24,175 nucleotides of DNA from Hydrogenophaga sp. (GTDB lineage: Bacteria > Pseudomonadota > Gammaproteobacteria > Burkholderiales > Burkholderiaceae_C). The translations under genes and the position numbers were made by a program. Numbering within the stretch: the stretch's first letter is position 1; every line of letters starts with the position of its first letter. Below the pieces are notes generated by a model, which searched no databases, was not told the origin of the DNA, and saw nothing but the letters and a program-made list of their open reading frames with translations. The DNA lies in assembly GCA_020047875.1 (NCBI GenBank), contig JAIFNE010000155.1, positions 1-24,175 of the forward strand, read 5' to 3'. Of the stretch, positions 14,162-24,175 are shown in pieces.

Positions 14162-16391
14162 ATGGCCACCCTTGACCGATTTACGGGATTGCTCAAAAAG
14201 AAAAACGCCGGCGCGGTGGATCTCGACGACGTGGCCACGCAGGACTTGGCCGATCTGGCCGCAGCCAGTCTGGCCCCCGACCCGCAAGCGGTTGGCGAAG
14301 AGTTCGGGGACAGCCGCCCGACATCGGGCCGGAACGGTCTTGGCCAGGGCGCCGGTGGCACGGTCTCGCTGCCGCTGCTGGGCAGGAAAACTGCCGACCA
14401 GCACCAGCGCACCCTGCTTGCCGTGCTCGGTGCCAGCCTGTTGCTGTTGCTGGGTTCGGCGGTGTATGTGCTGAATCAGGCCGACACCGCCAGCCAGCAG
14501 GTGGCGGCCAGCGGTCAAGCGCTGATGCAGTCGCAGCGTCTGGCCAAGAGCGTATCGCAGGCGCTGATTGGCAGCGCCTCGGCATTTCCCGAGGTGAAGG
14601 AGAGTTCCGAGGTGTTGGCTCGCAGCATGCGCGCCCTGCAGCAGGGCGACGCCGAATTGGGCATTGCGTCTGTGGGGGGTGGCTTGGCTGACGCACTGGC
14701 GCCGCTGATGCCCCAGGTCGATCAGGCTGAGGCCAACGCGGCTGCTGTGCTGGGTCAGCAGCAAATCCTGACCCAGGTGGGCAATGCGCTGCGCAGCATC
14801 AACCGCCAGTCATCCGATCTGCTGGAGATCGCCGAGACCGTGTCGTCTCTCAAGCTGCAGCAAAACGCGCCACCGGCCGACATTTCTGCCGCTGGCCAGC
14901 TGGTGATGCTGACGCAGCGCATCGGCAAGTCGGCCAACGAGTTCCTGACCATGGAGGGTGTGAGCCCGGAAGCGGTGTTCTTGCTGGGCAAAGACCTCAA
15001 CACCTTCAAGGAACTGGCCGAGGGCCTGTTGCAGGGCAGTGAGGAGTTGCGTTTGACCGCGGCGCGCGACCCGCAGGTTCGCGAGCGCCTGGAGGCGCTG
15101 CTTGTTCAGTTCGAACAGACGCGCTCGGAAGCGGGCGCCATTCTGGGTACAGGCCAGCATCATTGCCGACAGCGAGCCCCTGCGGCTGGGTTTGCAGAAG
15201 CTGCAGGAGCAGCTGTCTGGCAAGACGGGTCTCAGCGCGCTGCAGTTGCTGGTGCTGTTGGCGCTGGCCGCAGTGGCGTTGGTCAGCGGTGTGGGCCTGG
15301 GTTTCCTGCGACTGCAGGACAGCCGCGAGCGCCAGCGGGCGGCCGAGAGCCAGCGGCTGGCCGCCGAGACGCTGGAGCAAGACGCCAAGCGGGTCAACGA
15401 CGCCAACCAGGCCGCCATTTTGCGGCTCATGAACGAACTGCAGACGGTGGCCGAGGGCGACCTGACCCAGGAAGCCACGGTGACCGAAGACATCACCGGC
15501 GCCATTGCCGACTCGGTGAACTACACGGTGGAAGAGCTGCGCTCGCTGGTGGGCAACGTGCAGGCCACGGCCACCCGCGTGGCCCAGACCACCTCGGCGG
15601 TGGAGAGCACCTCGACCGAGCTGCTTGCCGCGTCCAACGAACAACTGCGAGAGATTCGCGAAACCGGCCAGTCGGTGGTGGACATGGCGCAGCGCATCAA
15701 CCAGGTGTCTGGGCAGGCGCAGGAGTCGGCCGCGGTGGCCCGCGTTTCTCTGCAGGCCGCCGAGTCGGGCCTTCAGGCCGTGCAGGACGCGATTGGCGGT
15801 ATGAACGCCATTCGCGACCAGATTCAGGAAACCTCCAAGCGCATCAAGCGCCTGGGCGAGTCGTCACAGGAAATTGGTGAAATCACCGAACTGATTTCGG
15901 ACATTACCGAGCAGACCAACGTGCTGGCGCTGAATGCTGCCATTCAGGCCGCGTCGGCGGGTGAAGCGGGTCGCGGCTTCTCGGTGGTGGCCGAAGAAGT
16001 GCAGCGGCTGGCCGAACGTTCGGCCGACGCCACCCGCCAGATTTCCGCGCTGGTGAAGGCGATTCAGACCGACACGCAAGATGCGGTGGGTGCCATGGAG
16101 CGTTCCACCCAGGGCGTGGTCGAGGGGGCCAAGCTGTCGGACAACGCGGGTGGCGCACTGACGGAAATCGACCGCGTGTCGCGCCGCCTTGCCGAGCTGA
16201 TCGAGCAGATTTCCCAGGCCACCTCCCGCGAGGCCGAGCAGGCCAACGAGGTGGCCGGCAACATCCAGCACATTTTTGCGGTGACCGAACAGACGGGCGA
16301 GGGCACACGCTCCACCGCCCAGCAGGTGCGTGAGCTCTCGGCCATGGCCGAAGAACTGCGCCAGTCGGTTGCCCGATTCAAGATTGCCTGA
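14162..16391 (+). pseudogene. pilJ: PilJ methyl-accepting chemotaxis receptor, broken by a frame change near 15149
   Basis: The gene is read in two frames: 14162-15148 (329 codons) and 15150-16391 (413 codons). Together they give about 742 residues, close to PilJ length. The first part has an N-terminal cytosolic tail, a membrane helix (TLLAVLGASLLLLLGSAVYV, about 83-102) and a periplasmic PilJ-type sensor of two similar helical modules (KSVSQALIGSAS; RIGKSANEFLTM). The second has the other membrane helix (LLVLLALAAVALVSGVGLGF), HAMP and an MCP signalling hairpin with tip ITEQTNVLALNAAIQAASAG. Frames join at ...AGAILG / QASIIADSEPLR..., where I would expect about 10 more residues, so a small 3n+2 deletion fits. 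Without correction, the product lacks the second membrane helix and all signalling parts. The ATG at 14162 follows AGAAGG. Confidence 0.85.
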
Positions 16392-16428
16392 CGCGCTGCC
16401 CCGCCCGCCGCCTGCCCACGGATTGACG

Positions 16429-19400
16429 ATGAACATGCCAGACCACGCTGCAGAAAGCCTGCCGACGGATGCACCGCTCGCCGATCTCGGCCCGCTGGCC
16501 TGGGTGTTTGACGAGTTGCGCAAGTCGCTGGACACCGCCAACAAGGCAGTCAAGCGGTTTGTGCGCGAGACCGAGCAGTCGCGCAACAACGACCTGGAGG
16601 CGGTGGACCCTGGCTCGCTGCGCCTGGCTCGCCAGCAACTGCATCAGGCGGTGGGTGCGCTGGAGATGGTCGGGTTGGTGTCTCCCGCCCAGGTGCTGCG
16701 TGCCATGGAGGCCGCGGTGCAGCGCTTTGTGCAGAAGCCCGAAACCTGCACCAGCGCCGCCAGTCAGGTGGTCGAGCGTGCTGGCTTCGCCCTCATCGAG
16801 TACCTGGAGGCGGTGCTCAACAACAAGCCCATGCCGCCGGTGGCCCTGTTTGCACAGTACCGCGAGGTGCAAGAGCTGGCTGCAGCCGAACGGGTGCACC
16901 CGGCCGATCTGTGGCCGGTGGAGCACCACGGGGTGGACATGCCGGCGGCCGACGGGGTGACGCCTTTGCAGTGCAATCCGGCGATGCGTTCGCTGTTCGA
17001 TCGCCTGGTGCTGCTGCTGGTCAAAACCGACAGCCCTGCTGCCGCTCAGCAGCTGGCCAAGCTCTGCGCCGGGTTGTCGGCGGGTACTGCGGACACCCGC
17101 CCTCAGACCTTCTGGCGCGCAGCCGCGGGATTTTTCGAGGCGGTGGCGCTGCGCGCGCTGCCGATGGATGTGTATGTCAAACGCGCCGCCTCGCGCGTGT
17201 TGCTGCAGTTCGCCACCTTTGCCCAGGGCAAGGCCCAGGTTTCGGAAACGCTGCTTCGCGACCTGCTGTTCTTTTGCGCCCAGGCCCAGGGTGCTCCAAC
17301 CAGCAAGGCGCCCCGTCTGAGTGCTGTGAGAGAAGCCTTTGGTTTCGAGGCGCTGCCCGTGGTCGACTACCACCAGGCCACGCTGGGTCGCTACGATCCG
17401 GCGCTGCTGGTGCAGGCGCGCAAGCGCATTCATGCCGCCAAGGAGGCTTGGTCGCTGTTTTCTGGTGGTGACAACAGCCGGGCACGCCAGGTGCAGGACC
17501 AGATCGGACTGATCGCCGACTCACTGCTGAAGCTGCATCCCGCGAGCACGATGCTGGCGCGCGCACTGGTGAAAGCCGCTGACCAAGGCACCCGTGACGC
17601 GGCTGGCATACGCCCCGAGCTGGCCATGGAGGTGGCGACCACCACCCTCTACCTGGAGGCCGCGTTCGACGACTTCGATCCCAACGACGCCGAGATGACG
17701 CAGCGCACCCAGGCGCTGGCCGAGCGTCTGGACGCGGTGCTGGCTGGCCGCCCGGGCGAACCGCTGGACGCCTGGATGGAGCAGCTTTACCGCCGCGTCA
17801 GCGACCGCCAGACCATGGGCAGTGTGGTCGGTGAGCTGAAGGTGGCGCTCGGCGAGGCCGAAAAATCACTCGATCAGTTTTTCCGCTCTCCGGTGGAAAA
17901 ATCGGGACTGCATGTGGCGGTTTCGCAGCTGGCGCAGATGCGGGGTGTGTTGTCGGTGCTCGGGCTGGATCAGGCGGTGCAGGCCGTGACGCGCATGCGC
18001 ACCACGATCGATGAAATTCTCGACACCGAGGTCGACGAGGCACAGGCCCGCGAAGCCGGCACTTTCCAGCAACTGGGTAACAACCTGAGCGCGCTCAGTT
18101 TCCTGGTCGATATGCTGAGTTACCAACCGGCGCTGGCCAAAAAGCTGTTTGTGTTCGACGAAGACAAGGGTGAGCTGCTTCCGCTCATGGGGCGCCATGC
18201 ATCGTCCCTGGGTGGTCCGCCCCCCAGGCGCGACGACGCGGAGCACATCAGTGCCGGCCTGAAGCGGGTGGTGCAAGGGGTGGAGCAGGGCCTGGACCTG
18301 ACCAATCTCAGCCTGCAGCTGGATCAGCTCGCCGACCAGGCTCAGCTGGCCGAGCAGACCGGTGTGGCGCGGGCCGCGCGCGACGCAGCCCAGGCTGTGG
18401 CGGGTACCGACGCGCTGGCGGGGGCCAAGGCGTTGGTCGACCTGTCACAGGCTTCCCCGTCGGTCATGGTGGCTGATTCGCGGCCAGCGCCGCTCGCCGA
18501 TGAAGACGACGAAGGGGATCTGCTCGACATTTTCCTGGAAGAAGCCCGCGAGGTGCTGGACAACGGGCAGGTCGGCGTGGCGACGCTGCGCGAGCACCCG
18601 AGCGATCTGGAGAGCCTGACCACGCTGCGGCGAGCCTTCCACACGCTCAAGGGGAGCTCCCGCATGGTCGGGCTGACCGAATTCGGTGAAGCCGCATGGG
18701 CCATGGAGCAGACGATCAATGCCGCCCTCGCCGAGCAGCGCCCGGCCCAGCCCGGCTTGATGGCGCTCGCGCAGGATGTCTTGCAGGCGTTTGCGCACTG
18801 GGTGGAAGACATCGCCAGCCAGAATGGCGGCGCCGATACGCACCAGTGCCGAAACCTGGCGGCATCAGGGGGAGTACCTGCCGCTGCAAGGGCTGCCCGA
18901 GCGCCAGGCGCAGCCGGCCGGGGACGCGGACGATGCGCCAGCCGAGGCGGCCCGATCCGCCCCGGGGTTCGATACCGAGTTTTCTGGTCTCCGTGATTTC
19001 AGCGCCGACGCGTTTGCACCAGACGACGCGCAACAGCACACCGATTTTTCCGGGCTCGAGGCCCAGCCGGTAAGCCAGGAGGCCGAGCTTGAGCCGGTGG
19101 CTCCGCTGCAAGACTGGCCCGAGGTTGACCAAGCGCTTTCCCTGGCCGGCGACCCGCTGCTCATCGCGTCCGGCGAAGTCCCTGCCGCCACCGATCCGCA
19201 GCTGCTGCCGGTCATGTTCGAAGAGATCGACTTCGGCGCCCTGGCTGCGTTTTCGGCGCGTGCCGGGGCCGAAGCAGAAAAAGCCGAGGCAGACCCCGCA
19301 GGCGCTGTGTCCGCAGCGCCCGGAGCCGATGGCGGTATCGAACCCGCGTTCATCGAGCAGATCGATGCCTCGCTGCCCGAGCTGGCGCCACCGGCCGAAA

Positions 19401-22400
19401 TTGATGTTGAGGAAGTGGCGTTTGCCCTGGATGCAGACTGGCCATCCGAGGCCGCCAGCGAGCCCACGACGCCAGACCAGCCGACAACGGCAGCAATCGA
19501 CGACGAACTGGCCGACGAGCAGACCAAGGTGATCGGTTCACTGCGCATCGGCATCAAGCTCTACAACGTGTACCTGAACGAGGCCGACGAGTGGTCGCGC
19601 CGCCTGAGCACCGAGCTCGGGGAGTGGTCGCTGGAGCAGCACGAAATCGTGCCGGCCCAGGCCGAGTCGCTCGCCCACTCGCTGGCGGGCAGTTCCGCCA
19701 CGGTCGGGTTCGATTCCCTGTCGGAGATTTCCCGCGCGCTGGAGCATGCGATTGCCACCGTGCGCCTGCACCAGTCGTCCGGTTGGGTGTCCACACCCGA
19801 CATCGCGGCGTTGTTTGTCGATGCCGCCGAGGACATCCGCCGCCTGCTGCACCAGTTCGCCGCCGGATTCCTCAAGGACCCCAGCGCCGAGCTGCTGGCG
19901 GCGCTGCACCGTGTCGTGCACGAACCGTTGCCTGTCTGGTCGCCCGAAGCGGTCGATGAGTCGCAACCCGACGACCAGCTGCTGTCAGTGTCCGAGAGCG
20001 CTGGGCTTGCGGCAGAGGAGCTGGCGCTGCCCGATGCGCTGGCGGGCTTCTCGCTGCCGCAGATCAATGGCCTCGACCTGCCCTCGATCCCGCTCCTGAC
20101 CCCCGAGCCGGTCGATGCGGCAGCGCGTGGACCGGTGCAGGACATTGATGATGACATCGACGCCGTTGACACGATCGACGTCGACCTGTTTCCGATCTTT
20201 GTGGAAGAGGCGCAGGAGCTGCTGCCCCGCCTGGGCGGTGCGCTGCGCCAGTGGGTGGCGCGGCCCGAAAACGCCAGTGCCCGCGCCGAGGTGCTGCGCA
20301 ACCTGCACACCATCAAGGGCAGTGCCCGGCTGGCTGGGGCGCTGCGCTTGGGGGAGATGGCCCACCGCATGGAGACCAGCGTCGAGCGGCTGGGTTCGGA
20401 CCTGCTGCGCAGCGCCGATCTGGAGCCGGTGCAGGCCGCGTTTGACGCCATCGAGGCGCGGTTTGAGCTGTTGCGCCACACCAGCCCGGATACGCAGAAC
20501 GTGGTGCAGACCGCGCCCGAGGCCGAGCCGCTGAGCGACGAGGCGCCGCTGGCAGATGCAGCGCCCGCCGCCGAGCCGGTCGCGGTGGGTGCCGAGGCGG
20601 TCCGTGCCACCGCGCTGGAAGGCCTCTCGCTGCCGGCTTCGCCACTGATGGCACCGGTTCGTGCCGGAGCGGCCGTGCGGGTGCGCCCGGAGTTGCTCGA
20701 CCGCATGGTCAACCAGGCTGGCGAGGTGATGATCAGCCGCAGTCGCATGGAAGCCGAGCTGCTCACCCTGCGCGGCTCCCTCAAGGAGCTCACCGGCAAC
20801 CTCGACCGCCTGCGCGCGCAGTTGCGCGACATGGAACTGCAGGCCGAAACGCAGATGCAGTCTCGTCTGGCCCAGGCGCGCGACGCCGATCAGGCGTTCG
20901 ATCCGCTGGAGTTTGACCGCTTCACCCGGGTGCAGGAAATCACCCGCATGATGGCCGAGTCGGTGAACGACGTGGCCACCGTGCAGCGCAACCTGCAGCG
21001 CGCGCTGGAGGCCACCGAAGACGGTCTGGTAGCCCAGGGTCGCCAGGCACGCGAGCTTCAGCGCGATCTGTTGCGCACCCGCATGGTGGAGTTCGAGGGC
21101 ATTTCCGAACGCCTGTATCGCGTGGTGAGGCAGGCCTCCAAGGAAACCGGCAAACAGGTGCGGCTCGACATCACCGGTGGCAACATCGAGATGGACCGCG
21201 GCGTGCTTGACCGAATGACCGCCGCCTTCGAGCACCTGCTGCGCAACAGCGTGGTGCATGGCATTGAAAGTCCAGAGGCCCGTGAGGCGGCGGGCAAGCC
21301 GGCCGAAGGCCGAATCGACATTCGTCTGGCCCAGGAGCTCAACGATGTGTCGGTGACCTTCAGCGACGACGGTGCAGGCCTCGACCTGGCTCGCCTGCGC
21401 GAGCGCGCGGGCGAACTGGGCACGGTGACCGACGCCGCTTCGCTGAGCGATACCGACGCCGCCCAACTCATCTTCACACCGGGTCTGAGCACCGCCGCCG
21501 AAACCTCGACGCTGGCCGGCCGCGGTATCGGCATGGACGTGGTGCGCGCCGACGTGGTGGCGCTGGGCGGGCGCATCGAAACCCACAGCGAAGCGGGTGC
21601 GGGCACGCGCTTTCGCCTGATGCTTCCGCTGACCACGGCCGTCACCCAGGTGGTGATGGTGCGCGCCGGTGCGCTCACGCTGGGTGTGCCGTCCAACCTG
21701 GTCGAGGTGGTGCGCCGCATCAAACCAGCCGAGCTCGAAGGCGCCTACGCCAGCGCCGCGCTGCCGGTGGCGGGCGAGGAGGTGCCGTTCTACTGGGCCG
21801 GCGCCTTGTTGCAGTCTTCACCCCGGTCGCAGGAACTGGTGGGGCGCAGCTTGCCGGTGGTGATCTTCCGCAGCGCCTCGCAGCGTGTCGCCATGCATGT
21901 GGACGAGGTGCTGGGCAACCAGGAGGTGGTGGTCAAGAACCTCGGGCCACAGCTCTCCCGGCTGCCTGGCCTGGCGGGCATGTCGGTGCTGGCGTCGGGC
22001 GCGGTGGCGCTGATCTACAACCCGGTCGCGTTGGCCACCGTCTACGGCCCGCAGGTCACCAGCTGGGTGGCGAGCCAGCAGGCGGTGGAGCCGTCGGCCG
22101 ATGGCGAAGGCAGCAGCGTTGCCGCGCTGGCGCTCAGTGCGGTACCGCTGGTGCTGGTGGTGGACGACTCCATCACCGTGCGCCGCGTCACGCAACGCTT
22201 GCTGCAGCGTGAAGGCTACCGGGTGGCGCTGGCCGCTGATGGGCTGCAGGCGCTCGAACGTCTGCAGCAGGAACGGCCCACGGTGGTGTTGTCAGACATT
22301 GAAATGCCGCGCATGGACGGCTTCGATCTGGTGCGCAACATCCGCGGTGATGCGCGGCTTTCTGGTCTGCCGGTGATCATGATCACTTCACGCATCGCCG

Positions 22401-22519
22401 AGAAACACCGCGAGCACGCGCGCGAGCTCGGGGTCGATCATTACCTGGGCAAGCCCTATTCGGAAGACGAGTTGCTGGGTCTGATTGCCCACTACGCGCG
22501 GGCTGCTGCCGAGGTTTGA
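16429..22519 (+). pseudogene. chpA: ChpA hybrid chemotaxis kinase (multi-HPt CheA with CheW and receiver), broken by a frame change near 18826-18862
   Basis: This very large kinase (about 2030 residues if joined) is split: frame one covers 16429 to about 18840, and a second frame runs from about 18839 to 22519. Part one has a long helical region and an HPt domain with AFHTLKGSSRM (His codon 18640-18642). Part two has an HPt-like AHSLAGSSATVG (His at 19676), an HPt LHTIKGSARLAG (His at 20306), a dimerisation helix, ATPase motifs EHLLRNSVVHGIES, DDGAGLDL and GRGIGMDVV, a CheW-like domain and a receiver (VLSDIEMPRMDG, KPYSEDE). ChpA phosphorylates PilG and PilH. The frames cross between HWVEDIASQNGG and WRHQGEYLPL; a +1 shift restores them. 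Uncorrected, translation stops at 18996 and the kinase core is lost unless reinitiated. I start at ATG 16429, 38 bases after pilJ. Confidence 0.87.
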
Positions 22520-22565
22520 TCTGGCTTTGATTCGGGCGCCTTTCAGCGGCGCCATCACATGAAGG

Positions 22566-22591
22566 AACCCGGCCTCTGCGCCGGGTTTTTT
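22566..22591 (+). terminator. Rho-independent terminator after chpA
   Basis: AACCCGGC (22566-22573), loop CTCTGC, GCCGGGTT (22580-22587), with a T-run 22586-22591. It ends the pil-chp transcript 47 bases after the chpA stop and lies 7 bases beyond the end of convergent phrB. The opposite strand lacks a good T-run, so it mainly serves the plus strand. Confidence 0.85.
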
Positions 22592-22598
22592 CGCGGAA

Positions 22599-24122
22599 TC
22601 AGTTGACTGATCCGCTGGTCGCTTTGCCCGCCTTGCCAGGCTTCTTCACCACCGCGTAGCGCAGCAGCAGCGTGCGCTCGCGCGCTTCGGCGTGATCCAC
22701 CACCGGGTGCGGGTAGTTCTGGCCGATCACCACGCCCGCGGCCGCCCGCTCGATCTCGGGCGCTTGCCAGGGCGCGTGGATGGCTGCATCGGGCAGGCCG
22801 GCCAGTGCCGGCAGGTAGCGCCGGATGAACTTGCCACTGGCGTCGAACTTCTCGCTCTGCGTGACCGGGTTGAAGATGCGGAAGTAGGGCTGGGCGTCGC
22901 AGCCGCTGGACGCTGCCCACTGCCAGCCGCCGTTGTTGGCCGCTAGGTCGAAGTCGATCAGGTGGTCGGCAAAGTAGCGCTCACCCCAGCGCCAGTCCAG
23001 CCCGAGGTCCTTGGTCAGAAAGCTCGCCACCACCATGCGCAGGCGGTTGTGCATGTAGCCGGTCTGGTTGATTTGGTGCATGGCGGCGTCCACCAGCGGG
23101 TAGCCGGTGCGGCCCTCGCACCAGGCGGCAAACAACGCCTCGGCGGGCTTGCCGCGCTCCCAGCGGATGGCGTCGTACTCGGGTTTGAAGGCGCTGTCCA
23201 CCACGTGCGGGAAGTTGGCCAGGATCTGGTGGTAGAAGTCGCGCCAGATCAGCTCAGTGAGCCAGGTGCTGGCGCCGCGAATGCCCTGAAGGTGCATGGC
23301 GTAGGCCACCGATGCCAGCTGACGCACCGAAATCGTGCCGAAGCGCAGGTGAACGCTCAGGTAGCTTGGGCCCTTGATGGCGGGAAAGTTCCGCGCATCT
23401 TCGTAGCGCTCCATGCGCTCCACGAAGTCCTCGAAAAGCGCGAGCGCGCCCGCCGTGCCCGCCTGCACCGGCAGCTGCGACAAATTGCTGGGCAAAAAGC
23501 CCATGGCTTGCAGGCAGGGTATTCCAGCGCGGTGCGTTGGCGGCAGCGGGGCGAGGCTGCTGGCGCAGGACGCGACCGGGTGCGGCGCCAGATGTTCGGC
23601 GGTCACCTGCCGCAGCCAGGCGTTTTTGTAGGGTGTGAACACCGTGAACGGGTGTCCTGCCTGGGTCAGCACCTCGCGACGCTCGAAGATCACATGGTCT
23701 TTGTGGCTGTGAAACACGATGCCCGCGTGGGCCAGGTCCCCGAGCACCTGCGCGTCGCGTTTTCGCGCCGCCGGCTCGTCGTCGTGGTTGGCGAACACCG
23801 CCTGCACATGGAGCTGCTGCGCCAGTTCGGGCACCAGGCTCAGCGCGCGGCCGTGCAGCACGATCAGACCCACGTCGGCCACCCGATGCGAGGCGCCGAG
23901 CGCGCGGAGTTCGGCATCGAGCGCCTGCAGCGACTGCCAGATGAAATCCACCCGGCGGTCGTCTTGCAGGCCGCGCGCCAGCAGCGGGTCGAGGATGTCG
24001 GTGTCAAACACGAACACACACCACAGCCGGCGACAGGCGCGCAGGGCGTGCGAGAGCGCCGCGTTGTCCTGGGTGCGCAGGTCGCGGCGGAACCACATCA
24101 GGCCGTTGTCGTAGCGGTTCAT
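22599..24122 (-). CDS. phrB: Deoxyribodipyrimidine photolyase (class I CPD photolyase)
   Basis: A 507-residue light-driven repair enzyme that reverses cyclobutane pyrimidine dimers. The N-terminal antenna domain begins GLMWFRRDLRTQDNAAL and contains VFVFDTDIL. The C-terminal FAD domain (about 225-490) shows SYLSVHLRFGTISVRQL, WLTELIWRDFYHQILANFP, TGYPLVDAAMHQINQTGYMH, NRLRMVVASFLTKDL and WRWGERYFADHLIDFDLAAN. It ends with the diagnostic GGWQWAASSGCDAQPYFRIF and NPVTQSEKFD. Length is slightly above E. coli PhrB (472), with a Lys/Gly-rich tail. The ATG at 24122 gives the expected start, but no ribosome binding site is obvious. It converges on chpA and the 53 bases upstream hold nothing I can name. 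Confidence 0.95.
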   Translation of the reverse strand: MNRYDNGLMWFRRDLRTQDNAALSHALRACRRLWCVFVFDTDILDPLLARGLQDDRRVDFIWQSLQALDAELRALGASHRVADVGLIVLHGRALSLVPELAQQLHVQAVFANHDDEPAARKRDAQVLGDLAHAGIVFHSHKDHVIFERREVLTQAGHPFTVFTPYKNAWLRQVTAEHLAPHPVASCASSLAPLPPTHRAGIPCLQAMGFLPSNLSQLPVQAGTAGALALFEDFVERMERYEDARNFPAIKGPSYLSVHLRFGTISVRQLASVAYAMHLQGIRGASTWLTELIWRDFYHQILANFPHVVDSAFKPEYDAIRWERGKPAEALFAAWCEGRTGYPLVDAAMHQINQTGYMHNRLRMVVASFLTKDLGLDWRWGERYFADHLIDFDLAANNGGWQWAASSGCDAQPYFRIFNPVTQSEKFDASGKFIRRYLPALAGLPDAAIHAPWQAPEIERAAAGVVIGQNYPHPVVDHAEARERTLLLRYAVVKKPGKAGKATSGSVN

Positions 24123-24175
24123 ACAAATAAAGGGCAGGGAATGGAGGGGCGGCAGAGCGAAGCGGGCCGCAGAGC

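Noticed and set aside
19985..21586. Minus-strand open frame (533 codons) opposite chpA
   Set aside because: Antisense shadow of the chpA HPt and kinase region.

Overview
This is a high-GC proteobacterial window, most likely from a betaproteobacterium of the Comamonadaceae (a Hydrogenophaga- or Acidovorax-like genome). The assignment rests on gene content and order: hemL and a thiD-like gene facing away from rubredoxin, then pilG-pilH-pilI-pilJ-chpA. It also rests on an intergenic GC-rich repeat of a type I recall from that family. No database search was possible, so the genus is an inference.

Region 1 (1-8000) is a respiratory formate dehydrogenase locus. On the minus strand are an NtrC-type response regulator (356-1732) and the start of its likely histidine kinase (1-318, cut by the window edge). 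Divergent from them, after about 500 noncoding bases with a perfect 19-bp palindrome and a possible sigma-54 promoter, runs a six-gene operon: a small Tat-signal protein, the catalytic subunit fdhA, the four-cluster iron-sulfur subunit fdhB, a small lipoprotein, the cytochrome b subunit fdhC, and a small exported protein. A rho-independent terminator closes it. The likely model is that formate is oxidised in the periplasm at a Cys-ligated Mo/W-bis-MGD site. Electrons would pass through FdhB to the haem-b membrane subunit and on to quinone.

Region 2 (8000-12500) holds housekeeping genes: fdhD (sulfur transfer to the formate dehydrogenase cofactor), upp (uracil salvage), then on the minus strand thiD-like and hemL (haem precursor synthesis), and a plus-strand rubredoxin.

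Region 3 (12600-22590) is a Pil-Chp chemosensory cluster of the kind that controls type IV pili and twitching: pilG, pilH, pilI, pilJ and the very large hybrid kinase chpA. As written, both pilJ (near 15149) and chpA (near 18826-18862) are broken by a reading-frame change, each needing a +1 shift to restore. Either this strain has lost the receptor and kinase, or the assembly carries two errors. A strong terminator follows chpA.

Region 4 (22599-24122) is a minus-strand class I CPD photolyase, convergent with chpA. I see no tRNA, rRNA, CRISPR array, insertion sequence or prophage. The points most worth checking are the paired frame breaks, the two uncharacterised exported proteins and the kinase/regulator pair of the formate dehydrogenase locus, the FdhD lacking the second Cys of its CxxC motif, and the ThiD-like kinase with a ribokinase-type active site.
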